From the NCBI GenBank assembly GCA_038240075.1, contig JBBSEC010000066.1, forward strand, positions 1 to 26,089: DNA of 26,089 bases. The letters are read 5' to 3'. Position numbers and translations under genes: made by a program. Of the stretch, positions 6,742 to 14,689 are shown one piece after another. This DNA is from DATBAK01 sp038240075 (lineage in GTDB: Bacteria; Actinomycetota; Acidimicrobiia; IMCC26256; PALSA-610). The notes under the pieces were generated by a model. That model saw only the letters and a program-made list of their open reading frames with translations. It had not been told where the DNA came from and did not search any database. How positions within the stretch are numbered: the stretch's first letter is position 1; each line of letters starts with the position of its first letter.

Positions 6742-7839
6742 ATGGAGACCGGTCTGCTTCGGGGCCTGGTGGCGTTCCGGTGGGCGGCATGGCTCTGGAT
6801 CGCGACGGTGACCTTCCTCAACCGCGACCAGCTGCGGCGGCCCGTCCTGGCCTGGGTCCTCATCGGCGCCGCGTTCGTCGTCACCGTGTGGCTGACCCGG
6901 CTCCTTCGCCGCGACCCCGCCGCGATGCTGCGTCCGTTCCCCGTCGCGGTCGAGCTCGCGTGTGGCGTTGCGCTGGTGCTCTGCGACGGCTGGGCCTACG
7001 GCGGCGGGCACGCGTTCGCGACGTCGCAATCACTCGGTGTCGGGTGGCCCGTCGCCGGCGTGCTCACCGCGGGCATCGCGTGGGGTCCCGCCGCGGGTGG
7101 GCTCGCCGGCGTGGCGATGGGTGTCGCCCGCTTCGGCTCGACGTTGGCGAACGGGGTCGCGCTCTCGTCGCTCAGCGGGGCGCGCGTCACCTCGCTCGTG
7201 TCGACGGCGGTGCTGTACGCGTCGGCGGGTGCGGTCGCGGGATACGTCGCGACCTTGCTGCGCCGCGCCGAACGCGAGATCTCCGCGGCGCGGGCGCGCG
7301 AAGACATGGCGCGTACGTTGCACGACGGTGTGTTGCAGACGCTGGCCGTCGTCGAGCGACGGGCCGACGATCCCGCGCTCGCGCGTCTCGCGCGCGAGCA
7401 GGAGCGCGAGCTCCGCGAGTACCTGTTCGGTACCGCGCCCGCCGCGGTCGGCGCGGGCGGCGATCTCGGAAGCGCGTTGCGCGCGACGGCCGGGCGGTTC
7501 GAGGACAACTTCGGCGGCCGCGTGCAGGTGCTCGTCGCCGACGATGTTCCGAAGCTGCGCCGCGCCGAAGTCGACGCGCTCGCCGGCGCGGTGGGCGAAG
7601 CGTTGACCAACGCGGGCAAGCACGGAGCGGCCGACCGCGTGACCGTGTACGTCGAACCCCAGGATCACGGCGTGTTCTGCTCGGTGAAGGACAACGGCCG
7701 CGGGTTCGACGTCGCGGTGACCGCCGAGGGTATCGGTCTCACGAAGTCGATCCGGGGCCGGCTCTCGGAAGCCGGCGGACGGGTCGAGGTGCGCAGTCGT
7801 CCGGGCGACGGAGCGGAGGTGTGCCTGTGGATCCCGTGA
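6742..7839 (+). CDS. NarL-type sensor histidine kinase
   Basis: A 365-aa membrane sensor kinase. The N-terminal ~170 residues form five or six hydrophobic helices with short loops and no large extracellular domain, suggesting that it senses a membrane or intracellular signal. The HisKA_3 dimerisation box is ARTLHDGVLQTLAVV with phospho-acceptor His194. The HATPase_c domain has EALTNAGKHG (N box, Asn290) and VKDNGRGFD (G box). It phosphorylates the response regulator encoded just downstream, overlapping by 13 bases. I chose ATG at 6742 because the family usually starts close to the first helix and a TACCCT -10-like hexamer lies 8 bases upstream; an ATG 54 bases earlier in frame is less likely. 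It is divergent from the kinase-UbiA operon, with 95 bases between. Confidence 0.9.
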   Translation: METGLLRGLVAFRWAAWLWIATVTFLNRDQLRRPVLAWVLIGAAFVVTVWLTRLLRRDPAAMLRPFPVAVELACGVALVLCDGWAYGGGHAFATSQSLGVGWPVAGVLTAGIAWGPAAGGLAGVAMGVARFGSTLANGVALSSLSGARVTSLVSTAVLYASAGAVAGYVATLLRRAEREISAARAREDMARTLHDGVLQTLAVVERRADDPALARLAREQERELREYLFGTAPAAVGAGGDLGSALRATAGRFEDNFGGRVQVLVADDVPKLRRAEVDALAGAVGEALTNAGKHGAADRVTVYVEPQDHGVFCSVKDNGRGFDVAVTAEGIGLTKSIRGRLSEAGGRVEVRSRPGDGAEVCLWIP

Positions 7840-8468
7840 CCCCTGCCGGTCCCGTGACGGTCGTGCTCGCCGACGACCATCCGATCTGGCGGACCGGTGT
7901 CGCGAACGACCTCGGCGACGGCTTCCGCGTCGTGGGTGAGGCCGCCGACGCCGACGAGGCCATCGCCCAGATCCGTGCGCACCATCCCGATCTGGTGGTG
8001 TGCGACCTGCACATGCCCGGCGGGGGCGGCATCAAGGTCGCCCGCGCCTGCGGGGAGGAGACGCGGATCGTGATCCTCACGGTCTCCGAGCAGGAACGCG
8101 ATCTGCTCGACGCCGTCGCCGCGGGAGCCGTCGGCTACCTCGTGAAGTCGATCCCTGGCGACGAGCTGCGCCGCAATCTCGTGCGGGCGGCGCGCGGTGA
8201 GCCGGTGTTCTCTCCCGCGTTGGCCGCGCTCGTGCTGGGCGAGTTCCGGAAGATGTCGAAGCAGTCGTCGGGCGCCGAGCCCTTGTCCGAACGCGAACGC
8301 GAGGTGCTGCAACTCGTCGCGCGCGGTCACACCTACAAGCAGATCGGCGCGGACCTGTTCATCGCCGAGAAGACCGTGGAGAACCACGTGCGCAACATCC
8401 TCGGGAAGCTCCGCCTGAGCCGCAAGCAGGAGCTGATCCGGTACGCGCTCGAGCACGGCATCGAGTGA
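7827..8468 (+). CDS. LuxR/NarL-family response regulator
   Basis: A 213-aa protein with an N-terminal receiver domain (VTVVLADDHPIW; phospho-acceptor Asp60 in VVCDLHMPG; Thr/Ser in ILTVSE; Lys107 in YLVKS). A C-terminal LuxR helix-turn-helix covers about 152-210 (LSEREREVLQLVARGHTYKQIG, then KTVENHVRNILGKL). It is the DNA-binding partner of the histidine kinase encoded upstream. The GTG start at 7827 lies inside the end of the kinase gene and has a strong ribosome site, GGAGGT, 6 bases before it. Translation is probably coupled. The targets are unknown. Confidence 0.93.
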   Translation: MDPVTPAGPVTVVLADDHPIWRTGVANDLGDGFRVVGEAADADEAIAQIRAHHPDLVVCDLHMPGGGGIKVARACGEETRIVILTVSEQERDLLDAVAAGAVGYLVKSIPGDELRRNLVRAARGEPVFSPALAALVLGEFRKMSKQSSGAEPLSEREREVLQLVARGHTYKQIGADLFIAEKTVENHVRNILGKLRLSRKQELIRYALEHGIE

Positions 8469-8476
8469 CGCGGACG

Positions 8477-8517
8477 CGAGCAGGGGAGGGCGACCCGTAG
8501 GCCGCCCTCCCTGCTCG
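8477..8517. terminator. Hairpin terminator between convergent genes
   Basis: CGAGCAGGGGAGGGCG pairs with CGCCCTCCCTGCTCG, leaving one bulged G and a short loop. It lies 8 bases after the response-regulator stop and before the stop of the convergent CAP-protein gene at 8544. It can serve both strands. There is only a weak T-rich tail on the plus side. Confidence 0.75.
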
Positions 8518-8543
8518 AGGCTGTCTTGAAGGTGTGCGTTGCC

Positions 8544-9767
8544 TTACGGACGGCTGCCGAAGTCCTGGGTCCAGTAGGCGACGTGGCTCTTGCTGTACGA
8601 ACAACCGACGCCGATGTCGGTGTACTGCGGCTTCAGGATGTTGTCCCGGTGCTCGGGGCTCCCCATCCACGCGTTCATCACGTCCTGCGGCGAGTTGAAT
8701 CCCGCGGCGACGTTCTCGCCCCACCATCCACCGGCCGGGTATCCGGATGCGGCGATCGTGGTGTCCCAGCCGTCATGGCTCATCGTGTTGTTGGTGGCCT
8801 GGGTGATGCTGCGCTGGTTGGCCGCCCAGGTGAGCTGGCTCTGCACGTTCAGCGACGCGAGGCCGTGGGCGTTGCGCTGCGAGTTCACGCTCGCCGCGAC
8901 GGCTGATGTGAACGATGCCGGGCAGGCGCTCGATGCGCAGGAGCTCTTCGCTGCCGACGCGGTGCCGGCGGTCATCTGGCGGAGTGATCCGTCGGCGCCG
9001 GCGATGATGTAACCGCTCGTCGTCGGGATGATGCCGACGACGCCGACACACGATCCTGCAGTGGATCCATAGAACGGTGCGTCACCGAAGGCGAAGATCC
9101 CGCCGTCGGAGGCGACCATCCAGTAGCCGTGGCCCGTGTGGGTCGCGGCGATCGCGCGCACTGGCTGGACCAGGCGCAGGCCGCCGGTCGAGCCCTCGAA
9201 GCGCGCACCACCGAAGGAGAAGATTCCGCCGTCGGCGGCGACGAGCCAGTAGCCCTTGACTGCGGGCTGCGTGGTCATGCCGACGATCGGCTGGTTCAGG
9301 TGCATGCCGCCGGTCGAGCCGTAGAAGTGCGCGTCACCGAAGGCGAAGATGCCGCCGTCGCGCGCGACGAGCCAGTAGCCGTGGCCGCCTGCCGTTGCCG
9401 CCATGCCGACGATCGGCTGGTTCAGGTGGATGCCACCGGTGGAGCCGTAGAAGCGTGCGCTCCCGAAGGAGAAGACGCCGCCGTCGGCCGCGAGCAGCCA
9501 ATACCCGCTGCCGTTGGGCACGGCGGCGATGCCGACGACCTCGGCGTGGAGGGCAACGCCGTTGAGTCCGCCGTAGTAGTGGGCGGCACCCGTGGCGTGG
9601 ACCGATCCGTTGGCGGTGACCGTCCAACCGGCGGTGCCGTCGGGCGTGGCGGTCGCTCCGACCACCGTCGAGCCGCTGCCCGGGGGGCTGCTGATCGACG
9701 CGTGGGCGGATGCCGACGCCCCGAAGAGCATGGCGGCGGTCAGGATTCCGAGTGCGATGCGTTTCAT
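8544..9767 (-). CDS. Secreted protein with 42-residue repeats and a C-terminal CAP domain
   Basis: A 407-aa exported protein. Residues 1-24 form a signal peptide (MKRIALGILTAAMLFGASASAHA, cleavage after AHA). Residues ~70-250 hold about four repeats of 42 aa with the core GYWLVAxDGGIFxFGDAxFYGSTGG, linked by LNQPIVGM segments. Such repeats are common in Acidimicrobiia cell-surface proteins and look beta-propeller- or beta-helix-like. A Ser/Ala-rich linker with two Cys follows, and then a CAP/SCP domain (about 282-407). This domain has the hallmark residues of the CAP cavity: His in MSHDGW, Glu in GENVAAG, and His in SPEHRDNIL. CAP proteins act outside the cell and the substrate is not certain. 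The ATG at 9767 has GAGGA 6 bases upstream. Confidence 0.9.
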   Translation of the reverse strand: MKRIALGILTAAMLFGASASAHASISSPPGSGSTVVGATATPDGTAGWTVTANGSVHATGAAHYYGGLNGVALHAEVVGIAAVPNGSGYWLLAADGGVFSFGSARFYGSTGGIHLNQPIVGMAATAGGHGYWLVARDGGIFAFGDAHFYGSTGGMHLNQPIVGMTTQPAVKGYWLVAADGGIFSFGGARFEGSTGGLRLVQPVRAIAATHTGHGYWMVASDGGIFAFGDAPFYGSTAGSCVGVVGIIPTTSGYIIAGADGSLRQMTAGTASAAKSSCASSACPASFTSAVAASVNSQRNAHGLASLNVQSQLTWAANQRSITQATNNTMSHDGWDTTIAASGYPAGGWWGENVAAGFNSPQDVMNAWMGSPEHRDNILKPQYTDIGVGCSYSKSHVAYWTQDFGSRP

Positions 9768-9860
9768 GTGGTCCTCTTCCCAGCCTCGTTGCGTGCACCC
9801 AGAGGTTCGGCGTCTTCGGGGCCGACCTTGACAACGGAGCGTGGCGATCGCGCACGGCGG

Positions 9861-9898
9861 TTGACGGGGAAGCTGGTAAGGAGTAACTTACCGTAAGT
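9861..9898 (+). promoter_or_regulatory. ArsR-gene promoter with overlapping palindromic operator
   Basis: A -35 TTGACG (9861-9866) and a -10 TAACTT (9884-9889) are 17 bases apart. Transcription would start at about 9896-9897, at the GTG of the ArsR gene, so the mRNA is probably leaderless. The palindrome ACTTAC-C-GTAAGT (9886-9898) lies over the -10 and start site, and a second pair GGTAAG/CTTACC (9875-9880 with 9887-9892) overlaps it. This fits autorepression by the ArsR protein. No other gene is seen in the 129-bp gap to the CAP gene. Confidence 0.65.
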
Positions 9899-10211
9899 GG
9901 CTACGAACCAAGTCCTCGACGCATTGGGCGATCCCACGAGGCGGGCAGTGTGCGAACGCCTGGCCGGCGGGCCGCTCCCCGTCGGGCGCCTCGCGGCGAC
10001 CCTTCCGGTCAGCCGACCGGCGGTCTCGCAGCACCTCAAAATCCTCAAGGAAGCGGGCCTCGTGACGGATCGCGCCGTCGGGAACCGCCGCGTCTACGCG
10101 CTCGATCCGGCCGGCGTCGCGGTCGTGCGCGTGTGGCTCGACCACATCTGGAGCGACGCGCTCAGTGCCTTCAAAACTGCAGTGGAACAACCGCCTGAGG
10201 GGGATTCATGA
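9897..10211 (+). CDS. ArsR-family transcriptional repressor
   Basis: A 104-aa winged-helix protein starting MATNQVLDALGDPTRRAV, typical of ArsR repressors. The recognition helix region is VSRPAVSQHLKILKEAGLV (residues 38-56), followed by the wing VGNRRVYALDP. The ELCVCDL metal-binding motif is absent and the protein has a single Cys (Cys19), so it is probably not a classical metal sensor. ArsR proteins of this subtype usually accompany an SRPBCC/AHSA1 gene, as here: the TGA overlaps the ATG of that gene (ATGA at 10208-10211). The GTG start has no close ribosome site but fits a leaderless transcript. Confidence 0.92.
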   Translation: MATNQVLDALGDPTRRAVCERLAGGPLPVGRLAATLPVSRPAVSQHLKILKEAGLVTDRAVGNRRVYALDPAGVAVVRVWLDHIWSDALSAFKTAVEQPPEGDS

Positions 10212-10681
10212 TCTCGACCGATACGACGTTCCGTACGTCCGTCACGGTGCAGGCACCCATCGACCGGGCCTTCACCGTGTTCACCGACGGCTTCGACTCG
10301 TGGTGGCCACGAGCGCACCACATCGGCACCGCCGAGATGGCCGGCGCGGTGCTCGAACCGCGGGTCGACGGGCGCTGGCACGAGCAGGGTGTCGACGGCT
10401 CCGAGTGCGACTGGGGCAGGGTCCTCGTCTGGGATCCGCCGCACCACGTGGCCATGTCGTGGCACCTGAACGGGGCCTTCGCCTACGACCCTGATCCGGA
10501 CAAGGCGAGCCGGGTCGATGTCCGGTTTGTCGCGGAGGGTGACGGTTCGACCCGAGTCGAAGTGGAGCATTCGGGCCTCGACCGGCACGGAAAAGACTGG
10601 ATTGCAGTCCGCGACGGCATCTCGTCCGACGGTGGATGGACCGGGTTGCTGGCGCAGTACGCCGAGGTCGTGGCCGGGTAG
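10208..10681 (+). CDS. SRPBCC (AHSA1-like) protein
   Basis: A 157-aa protein of the START/SRPBCC fold, AHSA1 subgroup. Family signs are VTVQAPIDRAFTVFTDGFDSWWP at the N-terminus, the segment VDGRWHEQGVDGSECDWGRVLVWDPPHHVAMSW and the C-terminal helix GWTGLLAQYAEVV. These domains form a deep hydrophobic cavity for a small ligand. The partner ArsR gene overlaps by 4 bases. The function is not known for most such pairs; ligand binding or detoxification is possible. Confidence 0.9.
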   Translation: MISTDTTFRTSVTVQAPIDRAFTVFTDGFDSWWPRAHHIGTAEMAGAVLEPRVDGRWHEQGVDGSECDWGRVLVWDPPHHVAMSWHLNGAFAYDPDPDKASRVDVRFVAEGDGSTRVEVEHSGLDRHGKDWIAVRDGISSDGGWTGLLAQYAEVVAG

Positions 10682-10717
10682 CGACCCGGCGCGCCGCGCC
10701 TCGGCGTGTCGGGTTGC
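10681..10717. terminator. Bidirectional terminator hairpin
   Basis: GCGACCCG-G-CGCGCC pairs with GGCGTG-T-CGGGTTGC around a 7-nt loop (two G-U pairs, one mismatch). It fills the 40-bp gap between the convergent stops of the SRPBCC (10681) and monooxygenase (10722) genes. No T-tract is seen. Confidence 0.65.
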
Positions 10718-10721
10718 CGGC

Positions 10722-12677
10722 TCAGCCGAGGAACTCGTACTCGGCCGGGTCGGGGGCGAGGGTGCGCTGCCAGTACTCGAGCAGGGTGAATGGCCAGTTC
10801 TGGGCGATATGGCCGTGCTCGTTCTTGTACCAGCTGTTGACGTCGGAGCAGCCCCACGCCATCAGCGCGTTCTCGGCGTCGACCGCCTCGTTGAACGCTT
10901 CGAAGACGTTCGTGTGCACATCGAGCGCGGCGTGGCCGTCACGGAGGAGTGAGCCCAGGCACTCGAGGACATACCGGACACCGCACTCGGAGAAGTAGAT
11001 GATGCTGCCGTTGATCACGATGTTGGTGTTCGGCCCGTAGAGGCAGAACAGGTTGGGGAAGCCCGGAACCGTGATGCCGAGGTAGGCGCGCGCGTCGCCG
11101 TGCCACTGCTCGTGCAGATCGACGCCGCCCCGTCCCGTGACCGTCATCGGAGTCAGGAACTTCGAGGCCTGGAATCCGGTGCCGTAGATGATGACGTCGA
11201 CCGCGTGCTCCTCGCCGTCGGCCGTGACGACACCCGACGGGGTGATCTCGCGGATGGAGTCGGTGACGAGGCGCACGTTCGGACGCGTCAGCGCACCGGC
11301 CCACACGCCGTTGTCGCGCAGGAGCCGTTTCGCGCCGGGCGGGTAGGTCGGCACGACTCCGGCCACCATGTCGGGACGAGCGGCGAACTGCGTGTTGAGG
11401 TAGTCGGTGAGCATCATGCGCATGAAGTCGTTCACGACACTCACCGATGCGTGCTTCGGTTCCCACTCCGGGTCGACGCGCACACCCTGCAGCACGCCGT
11501 CGCCCATCTTCCAGAAGATCCAGAACCGGTTCCACTCGCTGTACGACGGCACGTGCGAGTAGAGCCAGCGCAGCCCGGGCGCGACCACGTCGTGATAGTC
11601 GGGCGTCTCGCCGAGCCACGGCGGCGTGCGCTGGAACACGAGGAGCTCACCGACCCGGCCCGCGATCTCGGGGACGAACTGCACCGCGCTCGCGCCGGTG
11701 CCGATCACCGCAACGCGCGCGCCGATGAGGTCGACGCCGTTGTCCCAACGCGCGGAATGGAACGCGGGGCCCGCGAACGAGTCGCGGCCCGGGATGTCGG
11801 GGTAGAGCGGGCGGTTCAACTGACCGACCGCGCTGATCACCGCGTTCGCGTCGATCTGCTCCTCGCGTCCGCGCGCATCGCGCGTGACGACCGTCCACGT
11901 CAGATCGGTGTCGGACCATGTGGCCGACACCACTTCGGTCGCGAACCGGACGTGCTCGCGCACGCCGAAGACGTCGGCGCAGCTCCGGAAGTAGTCGAGC
12001 AGCACGTCCTGGGTGGAGAAGTGGAACGGCCAGTCGTGACGCTGCGCGAACGAGTAGCTGTAGTTGTGGTTCGGGTTGTCGACGCGGCAACCCGGATAGG
12101 TGTTCTCGAGCCACGTCCCGCCGACGTCGTCGTCCTTCTCGATGATCACGAACGGCACGCCGGCCTGCAGGAGCCGATGCCCGGCGAGCAGCCCTGACAT
12201 GCCCGCACCGATCATGACGACCTCGAACGGCACGTCGGGAGCCACCGCGGCCTTGCTCCACGTCGGCGCGCGCCGGTCCTCGCCGCGGAACGCAAGCTCT
12301 TCCTCGAGCAGCGGGAGGTACTCCGCCATGTCGGCGCCACCGACGGCGAACTCCATGATGCGGAGCAACTCGGTGTCGGAAGGCAGCGGGGCGGCCCGGC
12401 AGCCGGCGTCGCGGAATCGCGTGAGGGCGTCGAGCGCGAGCGCGCGCACCTCGGCCTGCTGATCGTCGGTGAGCCCGCCCTGGGGCATCCCGATCAGGAG
12501 CGGCTCCGGACGCAGGTCGGTGCGCAGCAACGAGAGATCGCCGGTGAGGTAGGCGAGCGCGGGCAGGAGGGGCGGAAGCTCGGCCTCTGAGAGGAAGCCG
12601 CGGATCTCGTCGTCGGTCTCGGTGATCTGCTCGATCGCAGTGACGAACGGGCTCGACGTGAAGGCGGTGTCGCTCAC
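10722..12677 (-). CDS. Flavin-binding monooxygenase, Baeyer-Villiger type
   Basis: A 651-aa protein. An N-terminal extension of about 150 residues precedes the FAD Rossmann motif IGAGMSG (around 156). It continues with IIEKDDDVGGTWLENTYPGCRVD and PNHNYSYSF. The Baeyer-Villiger fingerprint FxGxxxHxxxWD is exact (FAGPAFHSARWD, about 299-310). The NADPH motif IGTGASAVQ follows (about 323). The enzyme inserts oxygen next to a ketone (or oxidises other substrates) with FAD, NADPH and O2. The extended N-terminus and total length resemble 4-hydroxyacetophenone monooxygenase-type enzymes. The GTG at 12677 is preceded at 6 bases by TACGTT (12684-12689), with TTCACG 17 bases further up, so the transcript is probably leaderless; in-frame codons further upstream lie in the promoter region. 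Confidence 0.93.
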   Translation of the reverse strand: MSDTAFTSSPFVTAIEQITETDDEIRGFLSEAELPPLLPALAYLTGDLSLLRTDLRPEPLLIGMPQGGLTDDQQAEVRALALDALTRFRDAGCRAAPLPSDTELLRIMEFAVGGADMAEYLPLLEEELAFRGEDRRAPTWSKAAVAPDVPFEVVMIGAGMSGLLAGHRLLQAGVPFVIIEKDDDVGGTWLENTYPGCRVDNPNHNYSYSFAQRHDWPFHFSTQDVLLDYFRSCADVFGVREHVRFATEVVSATWSDTDLTWTVVTRDARGREEQIDANAVISAVGQLNRPLYPDIPGRDSFAGPAFHSARWDNGVDLIGARVAVIGTGASAVQFVPEIAGRVGELLVFQRTPPWLGETPDYHDVVAPGLRWLYSHVPSYSEWNRFWIFWKMGDGVLQGVRVDPEWEPKHASVSVVNDFMRMMLTDYLNTQFAARPDMVAGVVPTYPPGAKRLLRDNGVWAGALTRPNVRLVTDSIREITPSGVVTADGEEHAVDVIIYGTGFQASKFLTPMTVTGRGGVDLHEQWHGDARAYLGITVPGFPNLFCLYGPNTNIVINGSIIYFSECGVRYVLECLGSLLRDGHAALDVHTNVFEAFNEAVDAENALMAWGCSDVNSWYKNEHGHIAQNWPFTLLEYWQRTLAPDPAEYEFLG

Positions 12678-12747
12678 GGCGCCAACGTAACCTGAACCGA
12701 CCACGGCGTGAACCGGGGAACGTGGACGGGAAGCGCGGAGGGGCCCG

Positions 12748-13653
12748 ATGAGTCCGACCATCGAACGGTTCGCCGTCACCGCGGAGCGCTCCGCCGCGGA
12801 GACCGATGCGATCTACCAGGCGCTCGATCGCGACGGCGCCGTGATCGTCGAGAACCTCCTGCCGATCGAGGTCGTCGATCGCGTCAACGAAGAGGTCGAA
12901 GGTGCGGTCGCCGCCGCCGATCCCGACGAGGCGCTCTTCAACCCGGTCATGCAGGCGTTCCACGGTTCGTGCACGAAGCAGGTGGCCGGCATGCCGGGCA
13001 TCTCGCGCACGTTCGCGACCGATGTGATGTGCGAGCCGTTGCTGCTCGACATCTGCGACCGGGTGCTGCTCCCGTCGTGCGCGCGGTACCAGCTGAATCT
13101 CGGGCATCTCCTCCAGCGCGGGCCTGGTGCCGAGGAGCAGTGGTTGCACCGCGATGAAGCCGTGTGGAGCGACGTGCCCCGACCGCATCCCGAGTTGCAG
13201 CTCGCGACGGTCATCGCCTTCGTCGATTTCACGCGCGACAACGGCGCGACGCGCGTCGTGCCCGGGAGCCACCGTTGGCCCGACCGGCAGCTGCTGCCCG
13301 CGGAACAGGTGATGTTCCACCAACCGGAGCCCGAGCAGATCGCGTACGCGGAGATGCCGGCGGGGTCGGCAGTGATCTATCTCGGCGGCACGATCCACGC
13401 GGGCGGCGCGAACTCCACGTCGATCCCGCGCCGCGGCGCACACCTCAGCTACTGCCTGGGCTGGCTGCGCACCGAGGAGAACAATTATCTCTCGACGCCG
13501 CCCGCCGTCGCCGCGACGCTCCCGCGTCGCGCGCAGGAGCTGCTCGGCTACGCCCTGCACGACAGCATCCCGCGTGGCGGCGGGTATCTCGGCATGGTCC
13601 GCATGCAGGATCCCGTCGAGCTCATGGCCCGGGGTGAGCTCACTTCGCCGTGA
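12748..13653 (+). CDS. Phytanoyl-CoA dioxygenase (PhyH) family protein
   Basis: A 301-aa Fe(II)/2-oxoglutarate-dependent oxygenase of the PhyH family. The iron ligands are visible as H134-x-D136 in WLHRDEAVW and His217 in YLGGTIHAGGANST; a nearby Arg after the last His should bind 2-oxoglutarate. Other family signs are LDRDGAVIVENLLP near the N-terminus and NGATRVVPGSHRWP. It probably hydroxylates a lipid or other hydrophobic small molecule. It is divergent from the Baeyer-Villiger monooxygenase gene, 70 bases apart, which hints at a shared substrate or regulation. The ATG has GGAGGGG 4-5 bases upstream. Confidence 0.9.
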   Translation: MSPTIERFAVTAERSAAETDAIYQALDRDGAVIVENLLPIEVVDRVNEEVEGAVAAADPDEALFNPVMQAFHGSCTKQVAGMPGISRTFATDVMCEPLLLDICDRVLLPSCARYQLNLGHLLQRGPGAEEQWLHRDEAVWSDVPRPHPELQLATVIAFVDFTRDNGATRVVPGSHRWPDRQLLPAEQVMFHQPEPEQIAYAEMPAGSAVIYLGGTIHAGGANSTSIPRRGAHLSYCLGWLRTEENNYLSTPPAVAATLPRRAQELLGYALHDSIPRGGGYLGMVRMQDPVELMARGELTSP

Positions 13654-13668
13654 CGATGGAGACTGCGC

Positions 13669-14481
13669 CTACACCGGGAGGAAGTCGAGCAGCAGGCGGT
13701 TGACCGCGTCCGGTGCTTCGAGCTGCATCCAGTGGTCGGGCCCGTCGAGCCGTTCGTAGCGCCACGCCGCGTCGACGAACGCCGACGATCCCTCCATCTG
13801 CGCTTCGATCAACGCGAAGTCGTTGCTGCTCCACACGCCCATCGTCGGGACCTTGATGAGCGGGAGATCGGGCGCCGGATTGACGTAGGCCTCCGGCGGG
13901 ATGTTCGCGCGGTAGTAGTTGAGCGCGGGCGTGAGCGACCGGGTGCGCTCGAGGTCGGCAATCACCGCGTCGGCATCGGGATGGTGGCACCACTCGCGAA
14001 AGTTCGCCCATCCGTCGGCACTGAGCCACTGCTCGGCGATGCCGACGTGCAGGAAGAGCAGCATGTACCACGAGAGCTGGCGTTGCTTCATGCCGGCGGT
14101 GACGAAGGCACCGGGATGGCCGACCGACAACGCGACGAGATGGTCGACGCGATCGGGTGCGAACGACGCGACCGTCCACGCGAGCGCGGCGCCCCAGTCG
14201 TGACCGACGACGTGCGCGCGCTCGAGACCGAGGTGGTCGAGCACGCCGAGCACATCGCCCGCGAGGAAGAGCAGTGAATAGGCGTCGATGCCGTCGGGCC
14301 GATCGGAGCCGCCGTACCCGCGCAGGTCGGGCACGACCACTTTGTATCCGGCGTCGCGCAACGCGGGAACCTGATTGCGCCACAACCGGCCGGAATCGGG
14401 GAACCCGTGCAAGAGCACGACCGGCCGGCCGTCGCCGACGACATCGACCTCGATGCCCGTTCCGTTCACGTCGACGCGCAT
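13669..14481 (-). CDS. Alpha/beta hydrolase, epoxide-hydrolase-like
   Basis: A 270-aa protein with the alpha/beta-hydrolase fold. The oxyanion segment is LLHGFPDSGRLWRNQ and the nucleophile is Asp95 in VGHDWGAALAW, as in epoxide hydrolases and haloalkane dehalogenases. The likely acid is Asp221 (SSNDFALIE) and the base is His250 (GPDHWMQLE). LRGYGGSDRP is typical of epoxide hydrolases. It hydrolyses an epoxide or halide; the substrate is not known. Its stop is 15 bases from that of the convergent PhyH gene. The 36-aa Lys-rich gene lies 10 bases upstream, probably in the same transcript. Confidence 0.92.
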   Translation of the reverse strand: MRVDVNGTGIEVDVVGDGRPVVLLHGFPDSGRLWRNQVPALRDAGYKVVVPDLRGYGGSDRPDGIDAYSLLFLAGDVLGVLDHLGLERAHVVGHDWGAALAWTVASFAPDRVDHLVALSVGHPGAFVTAGMKQRQLSWYMLLFLHVGIAEQWLSADGWANFREWCHHPDADAVIADLERTRSLTPALNYYRANIPPEAYVNPAPDLPLIKVPTMGVWSSNDFALIEAQMEGSSAFVDAAWRYERLDGPDHWMQLEAPDAVNRLLLDFLPV

Positions 14482-14491
14482 GGGCGGCCCG

Positions 14492-14602
14492 TCAGAAACC
14501 GGTGCGCTTGTTCTCCTTCTTGGCCTTCTTGTCGGCGCGCTTCTCCTTCAAGGATTTGCCGGCCTTCTTGCTGTCGTTCTTCTGCGGGGCCTTGTTCGGC
14601 AT
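14492..14602 (-). CDS. Short lysine-rich protein, 36 aa
   Basis: An ORF of 36 codons starting MPNKAPQKNDSKKAG and continuing KSLKEKRADKKAKKEN to KRTGF. Roughly 14 of 36 residues are Lys or Arg. The ATG at 14602 has GAGGAG 6-7 bases upstream, and the next gene (alpha/beta hydrolase) begins 10 bases after its stop. A TACCTT -10-like hexamer lies about 30 bases before the ATG. From memory, many actinobacteria carry similar MPNKxPQK.. small basic proteins, annotated as hypothetical. RNA, DNA or ribosome binding is possible from charge alone; no evidence for more. Confidence 0.75.
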   Translation of the reverse strand: MPNKAPQKNDSKKAGKSLKEKRADKKAKKENKRTGF

Positions 14603-14689
14603 CGTGGGCTCCTCGCGTGCGGGGTTTTCGGGCAAGGTACCAGCTGCGCTTCGGGGAGGGTGTGCGAGTCACCGTGCCAACATGACGGC

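Noticed and set aside
11647..13560. A 637-codon minus-strand open frame spanning the monooxygenase and PhyH genes
   Set aside because: It crosses two clearly coding genes on opposite strands in the wrong frame and is Arg/Pro/Ala-rich; it also spans the divergent promoter region.
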